Shown in pieces: positions 8,102-16,475 of a stretch of DNA of 64,000 bases (the first letter of the stretch is position 1; every line of letters starts with the position of its first letter). Origin of the DNA: Cytophagales bacterium (GTDB lineage: Bacteria > Bacteroidota > Bacteroidia > Cytophagales > Cyclobacteriaceae). The stretch is taken from contig JAKSDQ010000014.1 in NCBI GenBank assembly GCA_022360015.1, positions 47,638-111,637 of the forward strand, in the 5' to 3' direction. The notes beneath the pieces are model-generated. The model was not told the origin of the DNA. It searched no databases and saw only the letters and a program-made list of their open reading frames with translations. The position numbers were made by a program, and so were the translations under genes.

Positions 8102-10576
8102 ATGGATGAAAGAAATAATTACCTTGATAAAATACTATTAGCTGATTTTGCTGAAGAGGACTCGGGCGAGTTGATTCAATTGATAAACCCCGAGGATGAA
8201 GTAGAAACCCTGCTTGACGTTCCTGAAAACATTTCAATTCTGCCGGTAAAAAACACCGTACTTTTTCCGGGGGTAATTATACCTATTACCGTGGGACGCG
8301 ACAAATCAGTAAAGCTGGTCAAAAAAGCCTATAAATCCGACCGCATCATCGGAGTAATTGCGCAGAAAAATCAAAAAGCCGAAGATCCCGGAAAGGATGA
8401 TATTTACCGGGTGGGAACAGTAGCAAAAATCATTAAAATGCTGGTATTGCCGGATGGGAATACCACCATCATTATTCAGGGCAAGCAGCGGTTTAGAATA
8501 AACAAAGTTATTTCTGAAAATCCGTACCTGGAGGCCAGTATAAACCTGGTAGAAGAGGCCTTTCCCGATGCGAAAGACAAAAAGTTAAAGGCCATTGTGC
8601 AATCGTTGAAGGAGGCGGCCCTCAAAATTCTGAAGCTGAACCCTGAGATACCCCAGGAGGCGCAGGTCACTTTGGAAAACATCGACAGCCCCAGTTTTTT
8701 AACGCACTTTTTATCCTCCAATATCAACGCTGAGGTGGCAAATAAGCAGAAATTGCTGGAAATCGATGACGGTATGACCCGGGCCACCCTGTTGCTTGAG
8801 TTCATGCTGAAAGACATTCAAATGCTGGAATTGAAGCAGGAGATACAAAACAAGGTGCATTCTGACATCGATGCTCAGCAAAGGGATTATTTTTTAAGGC
8901 AACAAATGAAGGTACTTCAGGACGAGCTGGGTTTTGAAGGGCCGGACCAGGAGTATGAATCATTGCGGCTCAAAGGCGAAAAGAAAAACTGGCCGGTTCA
9001 GGTAAAGGATCATTTCAAAAAGGAACTGGATAAAATTCTGCGGATGAATCCGGCATCGGCTGAATACCCCGTAGCGCTCAATTACGCAGAGTACCTTGTA
9101 GAACTGCCGTGGGAGGAGTATTCCAAAGACAACTTCGACTTGAAAAGGGCCATGAGAATTTTGAACAGGGATCATTTTGGCCTGGAAAAAGTGAAGGAAA
9201 GAATCATTGAGTATCTGGCTGTATTAAAGCTCAAGAACGACTTAAAGGGCCCTATACTTTGCCTTTATGGCCCCCCGGGCGTGGGTAAGACTTCATTGGG
9301 CAAATCCATTGCCAAGTCTTTAAACCGAAAATATGTCAGAATGTCATTAGGTGGTGTGCATGACGAGGCAGAAATCAGGGGACACAGAAAAACTTACGTC
9401 GGAGCCATGCCGGGAAAGATCATACAAAGCCTTAAAAAAGCTAAATATTCCAACCCGGTGTTTGTTTTAGATGAAATTGACAAAGTAAATTCAGATTTCA
9501 GAGGAGACCCTTCCTCAGCCTTGCTGGAGGTCCTCGACCCTGAGCAAAACAATGCTTTCGTGGACAACTATCTCGAGGTGGAATATGACCTGTCCAAAAT
9601 ACTATTTATCGCGACCGCAAATTCCCTGGATTCGATACATCCCGCTTTGAGGGACAGAATGGAAATTATAGAAATTTCAGGTTATACGGCCGAAGAAAAG
9701 CTGCAGATTGCACGAAGGCATCTGATCCCCAAACAAAGAAATGAACATGGGTTGAAAGCCGATCAGGTGAGCCTTGAAAACAAGGCGATCAGTAAAATTA
9801 TCGATGATTATACACGCGAATCCGGAGTCAGGGGGCTGGAACGAAAAATTGGTGCCGTAATCAGAAATATAGCAAAGTCCATCGCCCTGGAAGAAGACTA
9901 TAACAAAAAAATAACCCCTGACGATGTCGCGCGCATACTGGGGGCGGAAATTTATGATAAAGAATTCTACCAGAATAACAAAACGCCGGGGGTAGTGACA
10001 GGCTTGGCCTGGACACCTGCAGGTGGTGAAATTCTTTACATAGAGTCGTCCTTGAGCCGGGGTAAAGGTAAGTTGACCCTGTCCGGCCAATTGGGGGATG
10101 TCATGAAAGAGTCGGCGATGACCGCGCTCTCTTACCTCAAATCCGAAAGTGAAACCCTGGGTATACACCATGCCATTTTCGATAATTATGACCTTCATAT
10201 TCACGTCCCCGCCGGTGCTGTCCCAAAAGATGGCCCGTCTGCAGGCATCACTATTTTAACTTCGATAGCCTCCTTATATACCCAAAGAATTGTCAAAAAT
10301 AAGCTGGCCATGACCGGAGAAATTACTTTGAGAGGAAAAGTATTGCCGGTAGGTGGAATCAAAGAAAAGATTTTGGCAGCCAAGCGAGCCGGAATTAAAG
10401 AAATAATTCTATGCAGTCGAAATAAAAAGGACATCGACGAAATCCAGGAAACTTACCTGAAAGGATTAAAAATTCACTATGTAGACATGGTGGACGAAGT
10501 GCTGGAAATTGCACTGATGAAAAAGAAAGCTGACAACCCAATTAATTTCGTCCTTGAAACGGTGAAACACATTTAA
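8102..10576 (+). CDS. lon: ATP-dependent protease Lon (endopeptidase La)
   Basis: An 824-residue soluble AAA+ protease that degrades misfolded and regulatory proteins. The N-terminal substrate-binding LAN domain begins near residue 40 (ISILPVKNTVLFPG). The Walker A motif GPPGVGKT is at 390-397 and Walker B is in VFVLDEIDK. The serine/lysine catalytic dyad is Ser713 (in KDGPSAG) and Lys756 (in GGIKEK). The length is slightly above the E. coli enzyme because of a short acidic N-terminal extension. A 199-base divergent region precedes it; no convincing promoter was found there. It is followed at 34 bases by porQ and then hslU. Confidence 0.98.
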   Translation: MDERNNYLDKILLADFAEEDSGELIQLINPEDEVETLLDVPENISILPVKNTVLFPGVIIPITVGRDKSVKLVKKAYKSDRIIGVIAQKNQKAEDPGKDDIYRVGTVAKIIKMLVLPDGNTTIIIQGKQRFRINKVISENPYLEASINLVEEAFPDAKDKKLKAIVQSLKEAALKILKLNPEIPQEAQVTLENIDSPSFLTHFLSSNINAEVANKQKLLEIDDGMTRATLLLEFMLKDIQMLELKQEIQNKVHSDIDAQQRDYFLRQQMKVLQDELGFEGPDQEYESLRLKGEKKNWPVQVKDHFKKELDKILRMNPASAEYPVALNYAEYLVELPWEEYSKDNFDLKRAMRILNRDHFGLEKVKERIIEYLAVLKLKNDLKGPILCLYGPPGVGKTSLGKSIAKSLNRKYVRMSLGGVHDEAEIRGHRKTYVGAMPGKIIQSLKKAKYSNPVFVLDEIDKVNSDFRGDPSSALLEVLDPEQNNAFVDNYLEVEYDLSKILFIATANSLDSIHPALRDRMEIIEISGYTAEEKLQIARRHLIPKQRNEHGLKADQVSLENKAISKIIDDYTRESGVRGLERKIGAVIRNIAKSIALEEDYNKKITPDDVARILGAEIYDKEFYQNNKTPGVVTGLAWTPAGGEILYIESSLSRGKGKLTLSGQLGDVMKESAMTALSYLKSESETLGIHHAIFDNYDLHIHVPAGAVPKDGPSAGITILTSIASLYTQRIVKNKLAMTGEITLRGKVLPVGGIKEKILAAKRAGIKEIILCSRNKKDIDEIQETYLKGLKIHYVDMVDEVLEIALMKKKADNPINFVLETVKHI

Positions 10577-10597
10577 AAAATAGAATTGAGCCCATCG

Positions 10598-10605
10598 TAA
10601 ATTTG
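10598..10605 (+). promoter_or_regulatory. -7 promoter element (TAAATTTG) before porQ
   Basis: TAAATTTG matches TAnnTTTG and ends 5 bases before the porQ ATG. No TTG lies at normal spacing. If real, it would give porQ a leaderless transcript separate from lon. The 34-base gap equally allows simple read-through. Confidence 0.25.
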
Positions 10606-10610
10606 ATTGA

Positions 10611-11636
10611 ATGAAGCGAAAGCCCCTTCTTGTGGTTTTATTTCTTTACTGCCATTATGCGCATGCACAGGTTGGGGGGCAACGTTCATTCGATTTTCTC
10701 AACATTCCCGGTGATGCCCGGACTGCGGCCCTGGGTGGCGCTAATGTAACCCTGGCCAATGGTGATGTAAATGGCTTTGCACAAAACCCTGCCTTACTGG
10801 ACACTACCCTGCACAATCACCTCTCAATAAGCTATCTGAACTATCTGGGAGGGGTTGACTTCAGTAACCTGTCTTATGCCAGGACACTGGAAAAGTATGG
10901 TTCCTGGGGTGTCAACCTTAAGTACATCGATTACGGAAGTATCACCGGTTACGATCCGTCAGGCTTTGAATTAGGCACGTTTAATTCCAATGAATTTGTA
11001 CTGGCTGTCTCACATGCCCGGGAGACGGGGGTCTTCAGCCTTGGCGGAAGCTTAAAATTTGCATTATCTGATATCGCAGGATTTAAGGCCAGTGCCCTGT
11101 TGCTGGATATAGGTGGCGCATTCAAACATCCCGAAAAAGACCTGACAGTCGGCCTTGTTATCAGGAATCTGGGAGTAGTATTAAATGATTACGACGAACT
11201 GAGCCAATCTGACCTGCCTTTTGATGCTCAACTGGGTATTAGCTTTAAACCTACCTATATGCCATTCAGGTTTTCGGCAACTGCCTATCACCTGTATCAG
11301 GCAGATATCGCTTTTTTTGATCCTCGTGGAAATATTAATGGCCAGGCAAACGATGAACCGGGTGTGGCGGATAAAATATTCCGGCATATGGTATTTGCCG
11401 CAGAATTTGTACCTAGCAAAAACTTCAATATCAGAGTGGGATACAACCATTTAATGAGGCGTGAGTTGAGACAGGAAGAGGTTTCAGGGGGCGCCGGTTT
11501 CTCATTCGGCCTGATGTTCCGGGTCAAAGCTTTTGAATTTGCTTATTCAAAAGCCCTGTACCATGTGGCCGGCAGCACCAACCATTTGACGGTGACGAGC
11601 AATTTCAATAGCCTCATTAGAAAAAAACGTATTTAA
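10611..11636 (+). CDS. porQ: Type IX secretion system protein PorQ
   Basis: A 341-residue outer-membrane beta-barrel protein of the PorV/PorQ/FadL-like group. The signal peptide covers about 1-19 (ending AHAQ). The mature N-terminus has the PorQ hallmark: SFDFLNIPGDARTAALGG followed by NPALL. The rest alternates in a beta-barrel pattern and ends in a strand region. In the type IX system PorQ acts at the cell surface with PorZ and PorU in processing and attaching cargo. It lies between two ATP-dependent protease genes, lon and hslU, which is probably an operon of convenience. Other type IX-related genes in the window are at 5917-7902 and 48158-48640. Confidence 0.9.
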   Translation: MKRKPLLVVLFLYCHYAHAQVGGQRSFDFLNIPGDARTAALGGANVTLANGDVNGFAQNPALLDTTLHNHLSISYLNYLGGVDFSNLSYARTLEKYGSWGVNLKYIDYGSITGYDPSGFELGTFNSNEFVLAVSHARETGVFSLGGSLKFALSDIAGFKASALLLDIGGAFKHPEKDLTVGLVIRNLGVVLNDYDELSQSDLPFDAQLGISFKPTYMPFRFSATAYHLYQADIAFFDPRGNINGQANDEPGVADKIFRHMVFAAEFVPSKNFNIRVGYNHLMRRELRQEEVSGGAGFSFGLMFRVKAFEFAYSKALYHVAGSTNHLTVTSNFNSLIRKKRI

Positions 11637-11656
11637 TTTGACTAATCTGAAAGAAA

Positions 11657-13057
11657 ATGATCGACAACAAAAAATACATGACGCCCATACAAATTGTAGA
11701 AGAACTCGATAAATACATTATTGGGCAGAAAGACGCTAAAAGAAATGTGGCCATTGCTTTGAGAAACAGGTGGCGTAGAATGAATACACCTTCGGATATC
11801 AGAGGTGAAATAGTACAAAATAATATCCTTATGATTGGGGCTACGGGTGTCGGCAAAACGGAGATAGCCAGACGCCTTGCCAAAATAGCCGACGCTCCGT
11901 TTACCAAGGTAGAAGCCTCCAAATTTACCGAAGTCGGTTATGTCGGCAGGGATGTGGAAAGTATGGTAAGGGATCTGGTTGATCATTCTATAAATCTTGT
12001 AAAAACCAGGAAAAAAGAAGAAGTCAGGGAAAAAGCTACTCAAATTGTGGAAGAAATTATATTGGATGCACTGATTCCGCCTTTGAAAAGCAGCGCTTCA
12101 ATGGCTACCCCCGGCTTGACTCCCACCAGGGAGGGTGAAACGCCGACCAGTGATGCTGAACTGAATGAAAGGACCAGGGAAAAATTCCGTGAAAAAATCC
12201 GGAATGGAGAGCTGGATGACAGAAAAATCGAAATAGAAGTCAGGCAACCGATGAATCCGGGAATTGGGATGATCGGTGGGGGTATGATGGATGACGTATC
12301 CATGATGAATATCCAGGAAATGATCAATGGAATGCTGCCCAAGAAACCTAAAAAAAGGAAAGTGACCATTGGAGAGGCTAAAAAGATCTTGTTAGAGGAG
12401 GAATCGGCCAAGTTGGTAGATATGGATGAGGTGAAAGAAGAGGCCATTTCCAAGGCACAAAATACGGGCATCATTTTTATTGATGAAGTGGACAAAATTG
12501 CCAGTGGATCAAAAAAAGGCAGCGGACCGGATGTTAGCCGTGAAGGGGTTCAACGCGATTTGTTGCCCATCGTAGAAGGCAGTACTGTCAACACAAAATA
12601 TGGAATCATCAACACAGATCATATTCTTTTTATTGCAGCAGGGGCATTTCATATTTCCAAACCTTCGGACCTGATCCCCGAATTACAGGGCCGGTTTCCC
12701 ATCCGCGTGGAGCTGGAAAATCTGACCAAGGAAGATTTTTTCCGTATATTAAAGGAACCTAAAAATGCCCTGAGCAAGCAATATGAAGCCCTGTTTCTGG
12801 CCGAAGAAGTTTCCCTGGATTTTAACGACGAGTCACTCGAAGAAATAGCTGAAATCGCCTTCAGAATTAATTCAGAAGTAGAAAATATCGGTGCCAGAAG
12901 ACTTCACACAGTCATGAGCCACTTACTTAATGATTTCTTGTTCGAAGTCCCGGATCAAATCAGCGCTAACGCGAAAATTGTGATTACCCGGGAAATGGTT
13001 CGCGAAAGATTGGCCGGGCTGGTTGAGGACAAAGACCTGAGCCAGTTCATATTGTAG
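11657..13057 (+). CDS. hslU: ATP-dependent protease ATPase subunit HslU
   Basis: A 466-residue AAA+ unfoldase that feeds proteins to the HslV peptidase. The conserved N-terminus (TPIQIVEELDKYIIGQ) is present. Walker A GATGVGKT is at 61-68, Walker B is in IIFIDEVDK near 275, and the GYVGRDVE pore motif lies near residue 96. The intermediate (I) domain lies between the Walker motifs and contains a Met/Gly-rich stretch. The C-terminus ends SQFIL, resembling the tail that docks into HslV. No hslV gene is in the window, so the peptidase must be encoded elsewhere. It starts 20 bases after porQ. Confidence 0.97.
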   Translation: MIDNKKYMTPIQIVEELDKYIIGQKDAKRNVAIALRNRWRRMNTPSDIRGEIVQNNILMIGATGVGKTEIARRLAKIADAPFTKVEASKFTEVGYVGRDVESMVRDLVDHSINLVKTRKKEEVREKATQIVEEIILDALIPPLKSSASMATPGLTPTREGETPTSDAELNERTREKFREKIRNGELDDRKIEIEVRQPMNPGIGMIGGGMMDDVSMMNIQEMINGMLPKKPKKRKVTIGEAKKILLEEESAKLVDMDEVKEEAISKAQNTGIIFIDEVDKIASGSKKGSGPDVSREGVQRDLLPIVEGSTVNTKYGIINTDHILFIAAGAFHISKPSDLIPELQGRFPIRVELENLTKEDFFRILKEPKNALSKQYEALFLAEEVSLDFNDESLEEIAEIAFRINSEVENIGARRLHTVMSHLLNDFLFEVPDQISANAKIVITREMVRERLAGLVEDKDLSQFIL

Positions 13058-13096
13058 AGCCGTTTCAGACCGTAATTTTACGAAGGCAAATGTCCC

Positions 13097-13158
13097 CTTT
13101 GTGTCTTGGTGCCTCCGTGGTTAACCATTTTTCACCACGGAGGCACCAAGACACAAAG
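13097..13158. repeat. Perfect 25-bp inverted repeat (long hairpin)
   Basis: The arms 13097-13121 and 13134-13158 are perfect reverse complements of 25 bases, with a 12-base loop. The left arm begins CTTTGTGTCTTGGTGCCTCC. The element sits in the 174-base gap between the convergent hslU and sixA genes. It may end transcription from both sides, but its length and G+C content are more like a dispersed palindromic (REP/MITE-like) element than a plain terminator. There is no T tract. Confidence 0.9.
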
Positions 13159-13194
13159 CATTTTGTCGAAAACTTGTGCAACACCTGTGGGACG

Positions 13195-13216
13195 CTGGCG
13201 CGATTTAAGGCGCCAG
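13195..13216. terminator. Short hairpin before the sixA stop
   Basis: CTGGCGC at 13195-13201 pairs with GCGCCAG at 13210-13216 over an 8-base loop. It lies just beyond the sixA 3' end (13232). It is not followed by a T run on either strand, so a terminator role is only a suggestion. Confidence 0.3.
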
Positions 13217-13231
13217 GCCAGGAAGTGAAAC

Positions 13232-13729
13232 TCAATGCATTATCCTTTTAGGATAATCAAAAAACAAATTCCTGCCATTCTTTGGGGCAACCTCCTTCCA
13301 GTTGTCAACCTCAAAAGCCATGGCCACAACGCCACAGGTGGGAATATTATCGATCCATTGATCACCAAGAAGGTTAGCCAAATCCGTGAAGCCAGGGTTA
13401 TGCCCAAACAACATTAGCTCACCAATGCTATTGTCGGTAGCTTTGATGACATCCATCAATTCGGCCTCGCTGCCGTGATAGATCTTGTCATTTTCCCTGA
13501 TACCCGCCTCCGTATATCCAATCTTTTCAGCAATTTTCCGGGCAGTGGTAATGGCCCGGTTTGCGGGGCTGGACAGGAGAAGGCCCGGAAGGATTTGCTT
13601 CGCCTTAAGCCTTTTCCCCATCTCAGGAGCGTTCTTCTTGCCTCTTTTATTCAATGGCCGGTCAAAATCCCGCAACTCCGGAAAACGCCAGCTTGATTTT
13701 GCATGCCTTACAAGATAAAGTGTTTTCAT
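13232..13729 (-). CDS. SixA-type histidine phosphatase
   Basis: A 165-residue histidine-phosphatase (phosphoglycerate-mutase-like) protein. The catalytic RHA motif comes right after the first strand (YLVRHAKSSW, residues 5-14). The second catalytic His is in LFGHNPGF. SixA-type enzymes remove phosphate from phosphohistidine on signalling proteins; the substrate here is unknown. Length fits the SixA subgroup. It follows polX on the minus strand with a 13-base gap, so the two are probably co-transcribed, though a functional link is not obvious. Confidence 0.88.
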   Translation of the reverse strand: MKTLYLVRHAKSSWRFPELRDFDRPLNKRGKKNAPEMGKRLKAKQILPGLLLSSPANRAITTARKIAEKIGYTEAGIRENDKIYHGSEAELMDVIKATDNSIGELMLFGHNPGFTDLANLLGDQWIDNIPTCGVVAMAFEVDNWKEVAPKNGRNLFFDYPKRIMH

Positions 13730-13742
13730 AACTTGCGTTTTA

Positions 13743-15458
13743 TCAGGTTGCTTTACTTAGCAACTTTTCCTTTCGTTCTCTAAAGTACCTGTCCACTTCA
13801 CCACAACTCAGGCAATTAAAAGTTTGACTTTTGGTTAATCCGCCTTTTCTCCCTACCAGCACCCCGTATTTCATCAGTTCATATTGCGCAGTGCTGTGGG
13901 CGTCCGGATTAATGCTGAGCATGACCCCTTTTTCCAAAGCATAATGAACCCAACGCCAATCCAGGTCCAGCCTGAAGGGATGAGCGTTTATTTCTATAAT
14001 CACCTGGTGTTCGGCACACGCATCTATTACGGCTTTGTGGTTGATAGGATATCCTTCCCGCTTTAGTAACAACCTGCCAGTCGGGTGGCCCAACATCGTA
14101 GTAAAAGGGTTAGCAATAGCAGTTAACAAGCGGTTGGTTGCTTTATTGATATCCATATTCAACTGGGCATGAATTGAGGCTACAATGAAATCGAAAGTAG
14201 CCAACACCTCTTCATCATAATCCAGGCTTCCATCATTTAAAATATCAGACTCAATGCCTTTAAAGATTTTGAATGGGGCCAGTTCCCGGTTCAACGCATC
14301 TATCTCCTCATGTTGTTCGATGATTCTATCTTCATCCAGCCCATTGGCGTACACCGCCGTTTTGCTATGATCGGCCATCCCGAGGTATTCATAACCCAGT
14401 TCCTTACAATAGGTGGCCATCTCCCTCAAGCTGTTGTTGCCGTCACTGTAGGTGGAGTGGTTATGCAATATACCCTTGAGATCCTCCAATTTTAATAAGC
14501 CGGGCAATTTATTTTCCCTGGATAACTGAAATTCAAAAGTACCCTCCCGCATCTCCGGCTCAATGTATTGCAACCCGGCTGAACCATAGGCAGCCTCCTC
14601 ACTTTCAAAGATTTGCTCCGAGATAAGCTGGTACAACGTTTTATCTTCCGCAACAACAGTAGATAAATGCTTCACAGATCCGGTGTGTTTCATCAATAAA
14701 TTATGAAATCCTTCTTTACCGGTCAGATGGATTTCCAGACTTAGGGGGAGTTCCTGAAATGTCCCTCTCCAGGTAAACGGGCCAGAGGATCGTTCATTTT
14801 TTGAAATTGATGAAAGGCCATCCAAAAACTTTTGCCTCTTTTCAAAGTTATCGGTACCGACAACCACACAAACTGTTTCAATGATCTCCATATTTCTTCT
14901 GAATTCCCCGGCCACCTCCACCAGGTCGGACGGGTGGTTTGACCGCAATCCGTCCAGCAATGAAATTACAAATGGCTCGGCCTGACGGTAACGAAATTTT
15001 CCCTGACTGACAAAAGTGAATTGCAATGCATTTCTCAGCTTTTCCTGGAGCTTTTCACCAAAACCTTTTACCTGGGCAATTTTACCAGCTTCACAGGCCT
15101 CATACAGCGCTTTTCCATCCGTGATGCCCAGTTCCTGCCATATTACCCGGATTTTTTTAGGTCCGAAGCCATTGATTTCAAGCATTGGCAGTAACCCTTC
15201 CGGTGTTTTATCCAATAGATCATTCAAAATGGCTGACTCACCTGTTTCATTCATTTCCGCAATGACGGCGGCAATGCTCTTTCCGATGCCCTCAATTTTC
15301 TCAAGCTCCTGCCGGCTCTTCCCGGTTACCTGTACATCTGCCTTGTCCAGGTGATAAACGGCGCTGTTATAACCTCTTACCTTAAAGGGGTTTTCACCAT
15401 GTAGTTCCAAAAGAGAAGCAATTAATCCTAATCGCTTTATGATTTCTTTGTTTTCCAA
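13743..15458 (-). CDS. polX: PolX-family protein with PHP exonuclease domain; polymerase site degenerate
   Basis: A 571-residue protein in the bacterial PolX layout. Helix-hairpin-helix segments are at about 50-70 and 90-135 (IEGIGKSIAA, INGFGPKKI, VKGFGEKL). A family X nucleotidyltransferase region spans about 150-300, and a C-terminal PHP phosphoesterase about 330-565 (LHNHSTYSDG, MADHSK, INAHPFR). The polymerase motif is broken: where active PolX enzymes have GS followed by RR and Asp-x-Asp, this one has AGEFRR (183-188) and Thr195-Val-Cys197. The PHP metal ligands look intact. It is therefore probably a 3'-5' exonuclease or phosphoesterase for repair rather than a polymerase. Confidence 0.92.
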   Translation of the reverse strand: MENKEIIKRLGLIASLLELHGENPFKVRGYNSAVYHLDKADVQVTGKSRQELEKIEGIGKSIAAVIAEMNETGESAILNDLLDKTPEGLLPMLEINGFGPKKIRVIWQELGITDGKALYEACEAGKIAQVKGFGEKLQEKLRNALQFTFVSQGKFRYRQAEPFVISLLDGLRSNHPSDLVEVAGEFRRNMEIIETVCVVVGTDNFEKRQKFLDGLSSISKNERSSGPFTWRGTFQELPLSLEIHLTGKEGFHNLLMKHTGSVKHLSTVVAEDKTLYQLISEQIFESEEAAYGSAGLQYIEPEMREGTFEFQLSRENKLPGLLKLEDLKGILHNHSTYSDGNNSLREMATYCKELGYEYLGMADHSKTAVYANGLDEDRIIEQHEEIDALNRELAPFKIFKGIESDILNDGSLDYDEEVLATFDFIVASIHAQLNMDINKATNRLLTAIANPFTTMLGHPTGRLLLKREGYPINHKAVIDACAEHQVIIEINAHPFRLDLDWRWVHYALEKGVMLSINPDAHSTAQYELMKYGVLVGRKGGLTKSQTFNCLSCGEVDRYFRERKEKLLSKAT

Positions 15459-15615
15459 TTGTAATGCCTTAATTTTTGGTAAACTATTTGCTTGTAAGTT
15501 ATAGGAAACCGGTCAATGCCCAGTCATTGAACGTAAAATTAATTTTAATTTCAAAAAATTCGTTAACAAAGTAAACGAATCATAACTATATTATGGACTC
15601 CAAGCTCCGATTTGA

Positions 15616-16038
15616 ATGAAAGATCATCTGTTTTTTACATCGACTTCCCTGTTGTTTAGTCCGGTAGTTGTACTGACGCTGGTTATTCAACTCTGTGCCG
15701 CACCAAAGCCGGACATCCCAATGGATAAGGTATTTGACGTTAAATGGGTACATGCACACGAAGATGGTCACGAGGATGTGGAGGCATACCGCCCCGATAC
15801 CTATCAGTTTCCACCCTCACGGGGAAGAAGGGGATTTAAAATGTTGAGGGATAAGACATTTATCAATTATGAAATTGCACCAACCGATGGCATTGTGGAA
15901 AGAAAGGGAAGGTGGGAAAAGGAGAATGATCACACCTTCGCTGTTTTGTTTGGGGAAAACGGGAGCCACAGGAACTTCAGGCTGGAATTTGTCTCATATA
16001 AGAAAAACCTTTTAAAACTAAAAATCATACAAAATTAA
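15616..16038 (+). CDS. Small exported lipocalin-like protein, function unknown
   Basis: A 140-residue protein with a hydrophobic N-terminal segment (about 8-28, ending LCAAP) that looks like a signal peptide. The mature part contains YRPDTYQFPPSRGRRGF and then alternating beta-strand sequence (FINYEIAPTDG, GRWEKEND). That pattern resembles small bacterial lipocalin-like proteins with a conserved PPSRGR motif. I cannot assign a ligand or pathway. It diverges from polX and ends 2 bases before the EVE gene, so these two are likely co-transcribed. The ATG at 15616 is the first that covers the whole signal segment. Confidence 0.7.
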   Translation: MKDHLFFTSTSLLFSPVVVLTLVIQLCAAPKPDIPMDKVFDVKWVHAHEDGHEDVEAYRPDTYQFPPSRGRRGFKMLRDKTFINYEIAPTDGIVERKGRWEKENDHTFAVLFGENGSHRNFRLEFVSYKKNLLKLKIIQN

Positions 16039-16040
16039 GC

Positions 16041-16445
16041 ATGAACTATTGGTTAATAAAATCAGAGCCCAATACCTATTCCTGGGACGACTTCGTTAAA
16101 TTAAAAAGAGATCATTGGGATGGCGTAAGAAACTACCAGGCAAGAAACAATTTACAAGCCATGAAAAAAGGTGATCTCGCGCTATTTTATCATAGTGTTA
16201 ATGAAAAATCTGTTGTAGGGATTGCCGAAGTGGTTAAAGAATTTTACCCCGACCCCACCACCACCGATGACCGCTGGGTAGTTGTCGATGTGGTACCAAA
16301 GCAAAAATTGAAAAACCCGGTGACCCTGGCACAAATTAAGGGTGACGAAAGGTTGCAAGACATGGTTTTAGTTAAAAACTCCAGGCTTTCGGTCCAGCCG
16401 GTCAGAAAAGAGGAATTTGATATTGTTGTGGGAATGGGCAGTTAA
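16041..16445 (+). CDS. EVE-domain protein (PUA-like fold)
   Basis: A 134-residue single-domain EVE protein, similar to human thymocyte nuclear protein 1. The family signature is clear: YWLIKSEPNTYSWDDF at residues 3-18, then WDGVRNYQARNN and KKGDLALFYHS. EVE domains bind modified bases in DNA or RNA, such as methylated cytosine or adenine. The physiological role of the bacterial proteins is not settled. It is cytoplasmic with no extra domain. It sits 2 bases after a small exported protein and 30 bases before the first of two tandem exported proteins, neither of which suggests a restriction context. Confidence 0.93.
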   Translation: MNYWLIKSEPNTYSWDDFVKLKRDHWDGVRNYQARNNLQAMKKGDLALFYHSVNEKSVVGIAEVVKEFYPDPTTTDDRWVVVDVVPKQKLKNPVTLAQIKGDERLQDMVLVKNSRLSVQPVRKEEFDIVVGMGS

Positions 16446-16475
16446 CAAATGTTGGAAACATAAAGTCAATTTGGA

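Noticed and set aside
12040..12495. 151-codon minus-strand frame opposite hslU
   Set aside because: It is the reverse of the HslU I-domain and Walker B region, which are fully conserved.
15558..15580. ATTCGTT/AACGAAT inverted repeat between polX and the small exported protein gene
   Set aside because: Seven-base arms in A+T-rich DNA are expected by chance; no promoter overlaps it to suggest an operator.
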